A stretch of DNA of 64,000 bases, taken from positions 186,001 through 250,000 of the forward strand of contig NZ_KB899334.1 in NCBI RefSeq assembly GCF_000378165.1. Reading direction: 5' to 3'. Each line of letters starts with the position of its first letter. The first letter of the stretch is position 1. The stretch is from Saccharibacter floricola DSM 15669 (lineage in GTDB: Bacteria > Pseudomonadota > Alphaproteobacteria > Acetobacterales > Acetobacteraceae). The notes below the pieces were generated by a model. That model searched no databases, was not told the origin of the DNA, and saw only the letters and a program-made list of their open reading frames with translations. The position numbers and the translations under genes are program-made. Below are positions 9,611-18,152 of the stretch, in pieces.

Positions 9611-10915
9611 TTAATCTTCCTTCTTAGCGTCTAATCCATAGGCTGTGTGCAACGCACGCATGGCCAATTCTGTATATTCAGCATCAATTAAAACAGAAAT
9701 CTTAATCTCGCTCGTGGAAATAACCTGAATATTAATTCCTCGTTCAGCTAATGTACGAAACATCTTTGCCGCAACACCAGTGTTAGAACGCATACCGACA
9801 CCAACGACGCTGATCTTAACCACATCGCGAGAGGTTGTGAGTTCGCCATAGCGAATCTCTGATTTCATTCCTTCCAACAAAGCACAAGCACGTGCCTCTT
9901 CTTTTTTACTGACTGTAAAAGTCATATTCGTGCTGTGATCAACACCAATACTTTGCACAATCATATCTACATTGACACCAGCACCCGACAATGGCCCAAA
10001 AATAGCTGCAGAAATACCCGGTTCATCCGGAAGGTTACGGATCGTAATCTTCGCATCATCTTGCGAGTAAGCAATCCCGGCGACGAGTTCTTTCTCCACG
10101 CTATCATCCTCTTCCACAACAAGTGTGCCGCTGCTGTCATCAGTTTCTGTGAAAGACGACAGAACACGCACCTTCACATTCTCACGCATCGCAAGCCCAA
10201 CACTACGAGTCTGCAACACTTTGGCACCAACTGACGCTAGCTCCAGCATTTCCTCATACGTAATACGTTCCAAACGCTTGGCGCGTTTTACAATCCGTGG
10301 GTCAGTCGTATAAATCCCGTCAACATCAGTATAGATATCGCACTGGTCAGCTCCAATCGCCGCAGCCAAAGCAACAGCTGATGTATCAGACCCCCCACGA
10401 CCCAGAGTGGCGATCCGCTGTGCTTTATCAACACCTTGGAACCCTGCCATCACCGGAACAATGCCTTGCTCCAGACATTCTTTAACGGCACGCCCATCAA
10501 CACGCTCAATAGCGGCACAACCGTGAGCCTCATCGGTCAAAAGCGGCACCTGCCAACCTTGAAATGAACGTGCAGGCACACCAATTGCGCCCAACGCAAT
10601 CGCTAGAAGTCCACTTGTGACCTGTTCTCCCGAAGCAACAACGGCATCGTACTCACACGCATCCGCTTCTGGGTCGAGCCCATGACAATATTGTACCATT
10701 TGGTTCGTCACGCCCGACATTGCAGACACAACAACAGCAACGTGCCGTCCTTTACGACGTTCTGTCTGAACTTTTTGAGCGACACTACGAATTCGGTCTA
10801 GATCTTTAACAGATGTCCCACCAAACTTCATGACAATCGTTTGGGGTGTTTTTTGTGTCACAGCTGGCAAAACGGTGTCACCATCACCGCCTCCTACACA
10901 ATCAGGCATGGACAT
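9611..10915 (-). CDS. lysC: Aspartate kinase
   Basis: Phosphorylates aspartate, the first step towards lysine, threonine and methionine. The 434-aa product contains the kinase signature VMKFGGTSVKDLDRI at about residues 28-42, GRGGSDTSAVALAAA in the middle, and two ACT domains in the last 160 residues that normally bind feedback inhibitors (lysine and/or threonine). An extra N-terminal stretch of about 27 residues precedes the usual start of the family, so the true start may be slightly downstream. First gene of a likely lysC-NMO unit, divergent from ubiG. Confidence 0.96.
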   Translation of the reverse strand: MSMPDCVGGGDGDTVLPAVTQKTPQTIVMKFGGTSVKDLDRIRSVAQKVQTERRKGRHVAVVVSAMSGVTNQMVQYCHGLDPEADACEYDAVVASGEQVTSGLLAIALGAIGVPARSFQGWQVPLLTDEAHGCAAIERVDGRAVKECLEQGIVPVMAGFQGVDKAQRIATLGRGGSDTSAVALAAAIGADQCDIYTDVDGIYTTDPRIVKRAKRLERITYEEMLELASVGAKVLQTRSVGLAMRENVKVRVLSSFTETDDSSGTLVVEEDDSVEKELVAGIAYSQDDAKITIRNLPDEPGISAAIFGPLSGAGVNVDMIVQSIGVDHSTNMTFTVSKKEEARACALLEGMKSEIRYGELTTSRDVVKISVVGVGMRSNTGVAAKMFRTLAERGINIQVISTSEIKISVLIDAEYTELAMRALHTAYGLDAKKED

Positions 10916-11043
10916 CTAGACCTTTGGCTCCGATAAATTTAGGCGAATAAGTACGCAAATACCCACTCCACATACCGTTCCCTCTCTTTCCCGTCCAGAT
11001 GAAACGTGGCAGAAAACACATATTCTACGCATAAGGACTGACT

Positions 11044-11790
11044 ATGACATCCGCTGAGCATTCCCCATCCAGTTCTTCAGTTGTGGATGAAGAAATTGAT
11101 CATTTTAGTGCACTGGCCCAACAATGGTGGGATCCACGCGGCCCCATGGCGCCACTGCACGCAATGAATCCTCTTCGTACCTCATGGGTCAAAGACCATA
11201 TTCCTCGTGCTTTCTTCCAAGCAGAAGCCCCCCCTTCCTTACTAGACATCGGCTGTGGAGCCGGACTAGCCAGCGAAAGCTTTGCAAAACTAGGGTTCAA
11301 AACATTAGGCGTCGATGCCAGCGCAGAGGCCATCTCAGCAGCTGAAGAGCATCAAAAAAAAGCTCCTCTCCCACATTCAGCGCAATCATTGACATATAAA
11401 GCAGGCAACGCTGAAGAACTCGTTGATCAGAAACATCAATTTGACGTTGTTTCAGCTCTCGAAGTTATTGAGCATGTGCGAGACCCACAAGCATTTCTAC
11501 ATTTGCTGGCAACTTTAACACGCCCAGGGGGCTACATCGCTCTCTCGACACTCAACAGGACGGTACGGTCATTCCTCATGGCAAAACTAGGAGCAGAATA
11601 CCTCCTGCGCCTTTTACCTGTTGGCACGCATGATTGGAAAAAATTCATCCGCCCTGCCGATCTAGATGCTATGGCATCTCAAGCTGGGCTACGCCTTATT
11701 GCACTGAACGGCATGTCCTTCATTCCACCGCGTTGGCGCATCACACGAGACACAAGCGTTAATTATATCGCGTTATTTATAAAAGATTGA
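11044..11790 (+). CDS. ubiG: Ubiquinone biosynthesis O-methyltransferase UbiG
   Basis: SAM-dependent enzyme that performs the two O-methylations in ubiquinone synthesis. It is 248 aa with the SAM motif LLDIGCGAGLASE at about residues 66-78, post-motif LGVDAS, and the UbiG-typical N-terminus (HFSALAQQWWDPRGPMAPLHAMNPLR). The C-terminal HDWKKFIRPADL is also characteristic. AAGGA lies 8 nt before the ATG. It is transcribed alone, divergent from lysC and convergent with the lactonase gene. Confidence 0.96.
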   Translation: MTSAEHSPSSSSVVDEEIDHFSALAQQWWDPRGPMAPLHAMNPLRTSWVKDHIPRAFFQAEAPPSLLDIGCGAGLASESFAKLGFKTLGVDASAEAISAAEEHQKKAPLPHSAQSLTYKAGNAEELVDQKHQFDVVSALEVIEHVRDPQAFLHLLATLTRPGGYIALSTLNRTVRSFLMAKLGAEYLLRLLPVGTHDWKKFIRPADLDAMASQAGLRLIALNGMSFIPPRWRITRDTSVNYIALFIKD

Positions 11791-11807
11791 AAATAACTTT
11801 CCTTGTG

Positions 11808-11831
11808 AAAAAGGGGCTTTACAGCCCCCTT
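11808..11831. terminator. Terminator between ubiG and the lactonase gene
   Basis: A GC-rich inverted repeat (GGGGCT / AGCCCC with a 4-nt loop) lies between two convergent genes. In the minus direction it is followed by TTTTT, making it a good intrinsic terminator for the lactonase gene. It may also end ubiG transcripts, though the T run on that side is poor. Confidence 0.75.
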
Positions 11832-11838
11832 CTCCATA

Positions 11839-13083
11839 TTACGCATCAGTGACCATAAAGGCAAAGGTGGTTGGGCTCCCCACCGGCGTGAATTTATGCA
11901 CAAAACGTGGCTTCCCTGTATCACGATCAACACGAAAGGTTGTAACAACATCAGAACGCTGATTTGCACAGAATAAGAAGTTCCCACTCGGATCAAACAT
12001 CATGGCACGTCCATAATCTGCATGCATCCAGACTTCATCCTGCAAGATCAGAGTTCCATCCTGCCCGACAGCAAAAACAGCCAACGAATCACCTAGACGG
12101 TTGGAAACGTAGATATATTTTCCGCTTTCAGAAATTAAAATTTCAGCCGCCAATGTCGATCCACGGAAGTGAGATGTCACCGTGCTCACGCTCTGGATAA
12201 ACGTAATTTCACCTGTTTTAGGATCAAATTTAGAAACGACGACCTTAGAGTTCTGCTCACACAAATTATACAGCATGCGGCCGCTATGATCGAAAACAAA
12301 ATGCCGCGGCGCTGAACCAGGTGTCATATTATAATATGGTTTCTTCGCTGGAATGAGCTTTCCGCGCTTCTCATCTAATGTCCATACATAGACGCGATCT
12401 AGCCCAGCATCGTCTGCTAAAACAAAACGACCACTTGGATCTGTCCCAATCATATGGGGATGTGCACTGGAGTGATCTGAAACAGCAAAATTACCTTGCG
12501 GATTATCTTCTGCCCTCTCAGGCTGGCGCGGCCCTGTATTATGCACAACATCCGTCGCTTCCCCTAGAGAGCCGTCATGTCGAATCGGAATAACCGAAAC
12601 ACAGCCCCCCACATAGTTCGCAACGAGCACATATTTCCCTGAAGGATGGATGCTTAAATGTGCCGGCACAGCGCCACCGGAGCCCACTGTATTAATCTTA
12701 GCCAAAGTTCCCGTGCGCGTATCAACAGCAAAAGCGGTAATACAACCATCACCTTCAGCGTTATAATCATTAATCTCACTAAGAGCGTATAAAAACTTTC
12801 GGTCTTTCGTAAGAGTAATAAAAGAAGGGCTTGGAATATCCATAAATGTCGTGATCAGAGTGAGCACACCCGTATCGCGCTCCATCTCGAACACTGCAAT
12901 CCCTTCGCCATTGCCCGAAATACCTGGAGGCCCATGCTGGGTATAACCACCAACGAAACATAATGTTTTAGACTCACCCTCGCCTTCACGCGGAACTGCT
13001 GCACGAACAGGGCCTGCCAAAGCCGTTGCCCCTAGCCCTGCAAGGCCTAGAGAGAAATGACGCCGAGAAAGATGCTGAGACAT
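11839..13083 (-). CDS. Tat-exported lactonase of the beta-propeller (PF10282-type) family
   Basis: A 414-aa protein of the 6-phosphogluconolactonase/lactonase beta-propeller family. Repeated blades read like GKYVLVANYVGGCVSVIPI, GRFVLADDAGLDRVYVW, GKYIYVSNRLGDSLAVFAV and GNFLFCANQRSDVVTTF. It starts with a twin-arginine signal, SRRHFSLGLAGLGATALAGPVRA, so it is predicted to be exported folded. Periplasmic location argues against a role on cytosolic 6-phosphogluconolactone. In acetic acid bacteria a periplasmic enzyme could open the glucono-lactone made by membrane glucose dehydrogenase, but that is inference. AAGGAGGG lies about 9 nt before the ATG. Confidence 0.85.
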   Translation of the reverse strand: MSQHLSRRHFSLGLAGLGATALAGPVRAAVPREGEGESKTLCFVGGYTQHGPPGISGNGEGIAVFEMERDTGVLTLITTFMDIPSPSFITLTKDRKFLYALSEINDYNAEGDGCITAFAVDTRTGTLAKINTVGSGGAVPAHLSIHPSGKYVLVANYVGGCVSVIPIRHDGSLGEATDVVHNTGPRQPERAEDNPQGNFAVSDHSSAHPHMIGTDPSGRFVLADDAGLDRVYVWTLDEKRGKLIPAKKPYYNMTPGSAPRHFVFDHSGRMLYNLCEQNSKVVVSKFDPKTGEITFIQSVSTVTSHFRGSTLAAEILISESGKYIYVSNRLGDSLAVFAVGQDGTLILQDEVWMHADYGRAMMFDPSGNFLFCANQRSDVVTTFRVDRDTGKPRFVHKFTPVGSPTTFAFMVTDA

Positions 13084-13211
13084 AATATATATGCCCTCCT
13101 TGTGCCAAATGCCCGCTCTGAAACTCCCTTCAGACGGCGCTGTAAAATTTAGTTTACTCTGTTAAGTAATTTTGTTCCAGATGCACATAATGTTGCAGCA
13201 TCAACCCAGCT

Positions 13212-13715
13212 TCATCCATGCTTCATGCGACATTTCTGGCCGATCGAAGCACCATGGTAACGGCTCCATGTCTGCGTCTGCCCAAACATAGGAATCCCCA
13301 GATAACCAAGCAGCTTCAGATGGCCACTCTTTGCCACCCAAAGACGCGCGTCATACGTACGCCCAGTATGTGGGTCTAGGATATGGCCATCCCACCGCCC
13401 ATTATCGACAGGTTTCATGTCAGAAATGATTTGCAAACCACACTCAGAACGTCCCCAGACATCTTTCTCAGGCTCGGCTTCTGTATAATCCATCCCGACA
13501 AGCCAGCCACAAAGCCGATCTTTCCGGTCATCACACGGGCCGATCTGGAATATCCCATCTTTCTCTTTCACAAGCCATAATCCCTCTTCAGGACGTGACA
13601 GATGAGAAGCCGTCGAAGATGACTGTGATGGCTCAGCAGAAGCCTGAGAAGACATTCCTCCCAGGCCACAGACGACCAACATTATGAGGCCGCTATAGTG
13701 TAGAAAGCGTAACAT
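13212..13715 (-). CDS. DUF2147 exported protein
   Basis: A 167-aa protein from the ATG at 13715, which lies 2 bp after the grxC stop. A signal peptide (MLRFLHYSGLIMLVVCGLGGMSSQASA) precedes a Ser-rich linker. The DUF2147 domain follows, with the conserved pattern GLWLVKEKDGIFQI...DRLCGWLVGM...ILDPHTGRTYDARLW...LKLLGYLGIPMFGQTQTW. The function of the family is unknown to me; members are small periplasmic beta-barrel-like proteins. A longer in-frame start inside grxC is unlikely because it would add an unrelated N-terminus before the signal peptide. Last gene of a galU-pgm-comF-grxC-DUF2147 run. Confidence 0.85.
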   Translation of the reverse strand: MLRFLHYSGLIMLVVCGLGGMSSQASAEPSQSSSTASHLSRPEEGLWLVKEKDGIFQIGPCDDRKDRLCGWLVGMDYTEAEPEKDVWGRSECGLQIISDMKPVDNGRWDGHILDPHTGRTYDARLWVAKSGHLKLLGYLGIPMFGQTQTWSRYHGASIGQKCRMKHG

Positions 13716-13717
13716 GA

Positions 13718-13978
13718 CTACGAGCGCTGCAATAGAAACTCTAGAGCACCACCATGGTCGAGTTGCATCAACTCGCGGCACCCACCAAGAGACTGATCAT
13801 CCACAAAAATTTGTGGAACCGTTTGCCCTCCACCTGAACGCTTAATCGCTTCTTCACGCTCGGGTGTGCCTCGCGGTGCGTCGATCTCTTGAAATGGAAC
13901 ACCTTTCTGCTTCAACAACGCCACAGCTTGCACGCAAAATGGGCAACCCGCTTGTGTATAAATTTCAACCTTCGCCAT
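13718..13978 (-). CDS. grxC: Glutaredoxin
   Basis: An 86-aa glutathione-dependent thiol-disulfide oxidoreductase with the thioredoxin fold. The active site CPFC (normally CPYC) is near residue 11 (AGCPFCVQAVALL), the glutathione-binding TVPQIFVDD has the conserved cis-proline, and GGCRELMQLD closes the domain. The start MAKVEIYTQ has GAGGA about 9 nt upstream; upstream in-frame codons extend into the comF end and are not typical of the family. It lies 11 bp downstream of comF. Confidence 0.93.
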   Translation of the reverse strand: MAKVEIYTQAGCPFCVQAVALLKQKGVPFQEIDAPRGTPEREEAIKRSGGGQTVPQIFVDDQSLGGCRELMQLDHGGALEFLLQRS

Positions 13979-13989
13979 ACCAAAAATCC

Positions 13990-14748
13990 TCATGTTAAGA
14001 CTGTATGTCCCGCACAAGCACGGGCAGCTACTATAATATCGACCTTTGAGCAGCCTATATCAAGTAAAGCCCGAGAGCAGGCTTCAGCTGTTGCTCCCGT
14101 TGTTAGAATATCATCAACGAGCACCACATGCTTACCTTTTAGACGTGCATGATAACATGGCTTAACGCCAAACATATTATGGAGTTCTTCTTTCCGTTCA
14201 GAGACTGGGAGATGCGCTAAAGAGCGTGTGTTTTGGCGCCGATACAGCCCATCGAACAGCACGTTAGCATGCTGTTTCTTCGCAAGATGAAAGGCCAAAA
14301 GGCCCGCTTGGTTGTAACGTCGTTTTCTGAGTTTTTTGATATGAAGAGGCACGGGAATCACAACAACCCCAGGCTGAAACAGCTCGCGTGCAGCCTCCTC
14401 CATAAAAGTCGCAAGAAAAGCCGCGTGCCCGGGACGATCTGAATACTTCAACGGGAAAATCAGGCGCCGTGCCATATCGTTATAGACAAAAGCAGCGCGC
14501 GCCTGCTGCCATAGCGGAGGATCTTGCTGACAGGCAGCACAAACCCCCTGCCCGTCATCCGTTACTTCATAAACTGACAAAGGCTCACCACATCGTTGGC
14601 AACACGGCGCTACGATAAGATGGAGTGCACTAAAGCAGGAGGCGCATAAGCAACCTCCCGCTTGGATAGATTGACCACAAGCTAGGCAGGTCGGTGGGCA
14701 TACAAAATCCACCACCAACCGCCATATAGAAGAGCCCCAGCGGGACAC
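13990..14748 (-). CDS. comF: ComF family protein (phosphoribosyltransferase-like)
   Basis: A 252-aa homologue of ComF, needed for DNA uptake in naturally competent bacteria. The N-terminal part carries a zinc-finger-like set of cysteines (CPPTCLACGQ, CLCASC, CCQRCGEP, CAAC). The C-terminal half is a type I phosphoribosyltransferase fold with the PRPP loop VVLVDDILTTGATAE. The start is GTG with AAGG about 11 nt upstream. Many non-competent bacteria keep this gene, so it does not by itself show competence. It lies between pgm and grxC in one apparent transcription unit. Confidence 0.9.
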   Translation of the reverse strand: MSRWGSSIWRLVVDFVCPPTCLACGQSIQAGGCLCASCFSALHLIVAPCCQRCGEPLSVYEVTDDGQGVCAACQQDPPLWQQARAAFVYNDMARRLIFPLKYSDRPGHAAFLATFMEEAARELFQPGVVVIPVPLHIKKLRKRRYNQAGLLAFHLAKKQHANVLFDGLYRRQNTRSLAHLPVSERKEELHNMFGVKPCYHARLKGKHVVLVDDILTTGATAEACSRALLDIGCSKVDIIVAARACAGHTVLT

Positions 14749-14763
14749 GTGCTTCAGCCAGCC

Positions 14764-16173
14764 TTAATGACCTGAAGCAGCAGCATCAAAGTTTGGTGCT
14801 TCAAGCCCGGAGGCTTTCAACTGCGCTGTAAACGCTGCTTTGAGGCGGTCTAGGCCCTCGTGCGAGCGTGCTTCAATACGCCCCACCAAAACCGCTTGCG
14901 TATTGGAGGCTCTCAGCAGCCACCAGCCATCATCTGTTTGCACCCGAACACCATCAATAGCGGACACATTCGCGCCTTCCTGCTCCAGACGCTTAGCAAC
15001 CTCAGAGATAACCTCAAACTTACGTGTGTCATCACAAGGGAAGCGCAGCTCGGGCGTATTCACCATCACTGGAAGAGCACTCCGCCACGCCGCTAGAGTT
15101 TCCGGCAAACGCGCTACAATACCCAAGACGCGAATAGCGCCATAGAGCGCATCGTCGAAGCCATACCATTTATCTGCAAAGAAAATATGACCCGACATTT
15201 CCCCAGCCAACGGTGAGGCTGTTTCTGCCATTTTGCTTTTAATCAGAGAATGACCTGTGCGCCACATAAGTGGCTTACCACCAGCCTTAGCAACCTCATC
15301 AAAGAGAACCTGACTAGCCTTCACGTCTGCAATAATGGTTTCACCAGGACGCTTTTTCAGCACATCACGCGCAAGAAGCACGAGAATCTGATCCCCCCAC
15401 AGAATGTTGCCTTCGCCATCCACAACACCAACGCGATCTGCATCGCCATCAAAAGCGACCCCAACATCCGCCTTTTGGCGACGGACTTCCGCAATCAAAT
15501 CGGCTAGATTAGCTTCAACGGTTGGGTCAGGATGGTGATTAGGGAATGTGCCGTCAATCTCTGGATAGAGAACCGTGTGCTCTCCGGGTAAATGCTTAAC
15601 AAGACGCGTAAGCACGTCACCAGCTGCCGAGTTCCCATTATCCCAAACAACTTTTAGAGGCTTTTCACCGTCGTAATCTTGTAGAAGACGCGTGATATAG
15701 CTTTCCGACGGATCAACCGTCTCAACCTGCCCAGCGGCTTCCTCCACAACATCGCCTGCTTCCGCAAAGCCACCTAGCTGCTTGATTTGCTTACCAAAAA
15801 ATGGCTTGCCATGCAGCATCATCTTAAAGCCATTATGGTCAGGTGGATTATGGCTCCCCGTGACCATAATCGCCCCATCAGCTTTACGCGTTACAGACGT
15901 ATAGTACAGCATTGGGGTCGGCCCTAAGCCTACGCGCAGCACCGTGATGCCAGAAGCGACCAGCCCTTTCACTAAGGCCTGCTCTAAATCAGGTGATGAC
16001 ACGCGTCCATCATAGCCAACAGCAACAACTTGCCCACCTGAACGCCGAACAATACTGCCAAAAGTGCGCCCAAGAGCATAGGCGTCGTCATTATGAAGAC
16101 TTTTGCCGACAATCCCGCGGATATCATACTCACGCAGGTTAGATGGCTCAAAATGATGCTTAAAAGATGTCAT
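14764..16173 (-). CDS. Phosphomannomutase / phosphoglucomutase
   Basis: Alpha-D-phosphohexomutase of 469 aa interconverting hexose-6- and hexose-1-phosphates, feeding GDP-mannose or UDP-glucose pathways. The phosphoserine loop is VTGSHNPPDHNGFKM, the magnesium loop is FDGDADRVGVVD, the sugar-binding loop is GEMSGHIFF, and the C-terminal phosphate-binding RASNTQAVLVGRIEA is present. The layout matches the bifunctional AlgC/ManB type (N-terminus LREYDIRGIVGKSL). It lies 9 bp downstream of galU, so the product glucose-1-phosphate would be used by its neighbour. Confidence 0.95.
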   Translation of the reverse strand: MTSFKHHFEPSNLREYDIRGIVGKSLHNDDAYALGRTFGSIVRRSGGQVVAVGYDGRVSSPDLEQALVKGLVASGITVLRVGLGPTPMLYYTSVTRKADGAIMVTGSHNPPDHNGFKMMLHGKPFFGKQIKQLGGFAEAGDVVEEAAGQVETVDPSESYITRLLQDYDGEKPLKVVWDNGNSAAGDVLTRLVKHLPGEHTVLYPEIDGTFPNHHPDPTVEANLADLIAEVRRQKADVGVAFDGDADRVGVVDGEGNILWGDQILVLLARDVLKKRPGETIIADVKASQVLFDEVAKAGGKPLMWRTGHSLIKSKMAETASPLAGEMSGHIFFADKWYGFDDALYGAIRVLGIVARLPETLAAWRSALPVMVNTPELRFPCDDTRKFEVISEVAKRLEQEGANVSAIDGVRVQTDDGWWLLRASNTQAVLVGRIEARSHEGLDRLKAAFTAQLKASGLEAPNFDAAASGH

Positions 16174-16182
16174 GATAAAGTC

Positions 16183-17052
16183 TCAGATATATTTTTTAAG
16201 GAAAGCCCGCACAGCATCACCTAAATCGGGGCGATCAACCCCCATAGCGATCTGCGCTTCTAAGAAACCAAGCTTGTCACCGCAATCGAAACGCGTGCCT
16301 TCATAGCGCAAACCATGGAAAGGCTGTTTGCCGATCAACTCAGCCATCGCATCTGTCAGCTGAACTTCGCCTCCAACGCCAGATTTATGCTCTGAAAGCG
16401 GTTTGAGCACGTCAGCCGTCAAAATATAACGACCAATAATGGCAAGGTTTGACGGCGCTTCCGAAGGTTTAGGTTTTTCAACCAACCCTTCTACGTCAAC
16501 GATACGCCCATCATCAGCACCCGTTTTCAACACACCATAACGATCTGTTCGGTCTGCCGGCACCTCATTAACCGCAACAACATTGCCACCTGTTTGATTA
16601 TAGACATCAGCCAGCTGAGCGACGCAACTGCGACCACTTTTTACAATGTCGTCTGGCAGTAAGATTGCAAAAGGATCATCCCCTATGAAGCTGCGTGCAC
16701 ACCAAATAGCGTGGCCCAACCCAAGCGGTTTCTGCTGACGCACAGCAACAAGAGAACCAGCCGGCACACTACTTGCTTCCAGAGCAGCCATGGAGGCAAT
16801 CTTCCCACGGCTACGCAGCGTATCTTCAAGCTCATACGCAACGTCAAAATAATCAATAAGATTATCTTTTCCGCGCGCTGTCACAAGACAGAATTCCTCA
16901 ATGCCTGCAGCGCGCGCCTCATCAATAGCGTATTGGATGAGAGGTTTGTCCACAACGGGCAGCATTTCTTTCGGCATTGCTTTCGTCGCAGGTAAAAAAC
17001 GCGTCCCAAGCCCCGCCACAGGAAGAACTGCTTTACGCAATGGCTTAATCAT
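16183..17052 (-). CDS. galU: UTP-glucose-1-phosphate uridylyltransferase
   Basis: Makes UDP-glucose for polysaccharide, LPS or cellulose synthesis. The 289-aa protein carries the nucleotidyltransferase signature AGLGTRFLPATKAMPKEMLPV at its start, plus PLGLGHAIWCAR, LLPDDIV and GLVEKPKPSEAPSNLAIIGRY, all typical of bacterial GalU. GGAGAGGG gives a strong ribosome-binding site. It heads the galU-pgm-comF-grxC run. The roughly 200-bp region upstream carries a -10-like box and a perfect 24-bp palindrome, suggesting regulation. Confidence 0.97.
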   Translation of the reverse strand: MIKPLRKAVLPVAGLGTRFLPATKAMPKEMLPVVDKPLIQYAIDEARAAGIEEFCLVTARGKDNLIDYFDVAYELEDTLRSRGKIASMAALEASSVPAGSLVAVRQQKPLGLGHAIWCARSFIGDDPFAILLPDDIVKSGRSCVAQLADVYNQTGGNVVAVNEVPADRTDRYGVLKTGADDGRIVDVEGLVEKPKPSEAPSNLAIIGRYILTADVLKPLSEHKSGVGGEVQLTDAMAELIGKQPFHGLRYEGTRFDCGDKLGFLEAQIAMGVDRPDLGDAVRAFLKKYI

Positions 17053-17218
17053 ACCCTCTCCTTAATCCTTATGCCCCTACAATACAGTCATTACATCAAA
17101 AAGGGGCGCCAGCTCTTATGTAAACCCAGATAGCTTACATTTCCAGACTGACCTTATGAGGGGACAAAAAAGGAAAAATGGGTCAAAACTATGAAGGAAA
17201 TAGGGCTTTCTCGCAGCT

Positions 17219-17242
17219 ATATTGAAAAATATTTTTCAATAT
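17219..17242. promoter_or_regulatory. Perfect 24-bp palindrome upstream of galU
   Basis: The sequence from 17219 to 17242 is identical to its own reverse complement (half-site ATATTGAAAAAT). It sits between a -10-like box and the galU start, about 170 bp before the ATG. It could be an operator for a dimeric regulator or a hairpin in the galU leader. It is not followed by a T run in either direction, so it is a poor intrinsic terminator for the tRNA. Confidence 0.6.
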
Positions 17243-17255
17243 ACTCAATTATCAT

Positions 17256-17261
17256 ATTATA
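17256..17261 (-). promoter_or_regulatory. Candidate -10 box for galU
   Basis: TATAAT reads perfectly on the minus strand here, about 200 bp upstream of galU. No good TTGACA lies 16-18 bp before it, so activation or a different -35 would be needed. The palindrome at 17219-17242 would fall just after the expected transcription start. Confidence 0.4.
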
Positions 17262-17293
17262 CGAGAAAACAATGTTCCGTTTTATCGAAACAT

Positions 17294-17380
17294 TGGTGCG
17301 GCCGAGAAGACTCGAACTTCCACGGGGTTATCCCCCACAAGCACCTCAAGCTTGCGCGTCTACCATTCCGCCACGGCCGC
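17294..17380 (-). tRNA. tRNA-Leu (GAG)
   Basis: An 87-nt class II tRNA. The acceptor stem is GCGGCCG / CGGCCGC, the anticodon stem-loop is CAAGC-TTGAGGT-GCTTG with anticodon GAG, a long variable arm (GGGGGATAACCCC) marks leucine, the T-loop is TTCGAGT and CCA is encoded. It lies between divergent galU and lipB. Confidence 0.95.
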
Positions 17381-17468
17381 TCCGTAGCTAGACAATCAAG
17401 CGGATAATTTCGCGTGACCGTCTCGGTGAAAACGCCTATAGCCCATCATTAGAAGAAGGGCAATAACT

Positions 17469-18152
17469 ATGACGCATATTTCTAAAGAAATTCTATGGGA
17501 GCACGATTCCTCTCTTCGTGCTTACCCCGATGCATTAGCACGCATGCAAACGCTTACCCAGGACATTCGCAGCGGAAAATCCCCCGAACATATCTGGTTA
17601 ACCGAACATCCCCCACTTTATACGGCCGGCACCTCTGCTAAAGAAGAAGACCTCCTCAATCCGCAACATTACCCAACATATGATGCAGGGCGAGGCGGCC
17701 AGTGGACCTATCACGGCCCCGGACAACGGCTCGCTTACGTTATGTTGGACCTAACACGCCCTCATGGTCTTATCCCGCCACGAGATCTTCGTGCTTACGT
17801 GAAGGGGTTGGAGCAATGGCTCATCAATACGCTTGCCCTTCTAGATGTAGACGCTTTCACCCGTGAAGGACGTATCGGCGTATGGTGTATAGACCCCACG
17901 ACTGGGCAAGAAGCAAAAATTGCCGCTTTAGGCATTCGCATTAGCCGTTGGGTTAGTTGGCACGGCATCTCATTGAATGTCGCGCCTAACCTTGATGATT
18001 TTTCAGGTATTATTCCCTGCGGCATTCGCGAATATGGGGTAACAAGTCTTCAGCGTTTCCACCCACATATGACCATGCACGACGCTGACCAAGCCCTTCG
18101 TGCAAGTTGGGAAGGCGTTTTCGGCACTACTGCGCTGATGAGGACGGACTAA
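17469..18152 (+). CDS. lipB: Lipoyl(octanoyl) transferase LipB
   Basis: Transfers octanoyl from acyl carrier protein to the lipoyl domains of 2-oxoacid dehydrogenases, the first step of protein lipoylation. The 227-aa product has [20 protein letters not shown] (H82), the catalytic lysine K150 in [17 protein letters not shown] and the catalytic cysteine C184 in [16 protein letters not shown] lies 9 nt before the ATG. Its last 26 bp overlap the 3' end of the convergent LolA-like gene. Confidence 0.96.
   Translation: MTHISKEILWEHDSSLRAYPDALARMQTLTQDIRSGKSPEHIWLTEHPPLYTAGTSAKEEDLLNPQHYPTYDAGRGGQWTYHGPGQRLAYVMLDLTRPHGLIPPRDLRAYVKGLEQWLINTLALLDVDAFTREGRIGVWCIDPTTGQEAKIAALGIRISRWVSWHGISLNVAPNLDDFSGIIPCGIREYGVTSLQRFHPHMTMHDADQALRASWEGVFGTTALMRTD

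Noticed and set aside
16183-17052. galU and the phosphohexomutase as part of a transferred polysaccharide island
   Set aside because: No glycosyltransferases, mobile genes or abrupt base-composition change surround them; they look like housekeeping genes.
17219-17242. Terminator of tRNA-Leu(GAG)
   Set aside because: The palindrome is AT-rich with no following T run and lies over 50 bp from the tRNA; an operator or leader element of galU explains the position better.
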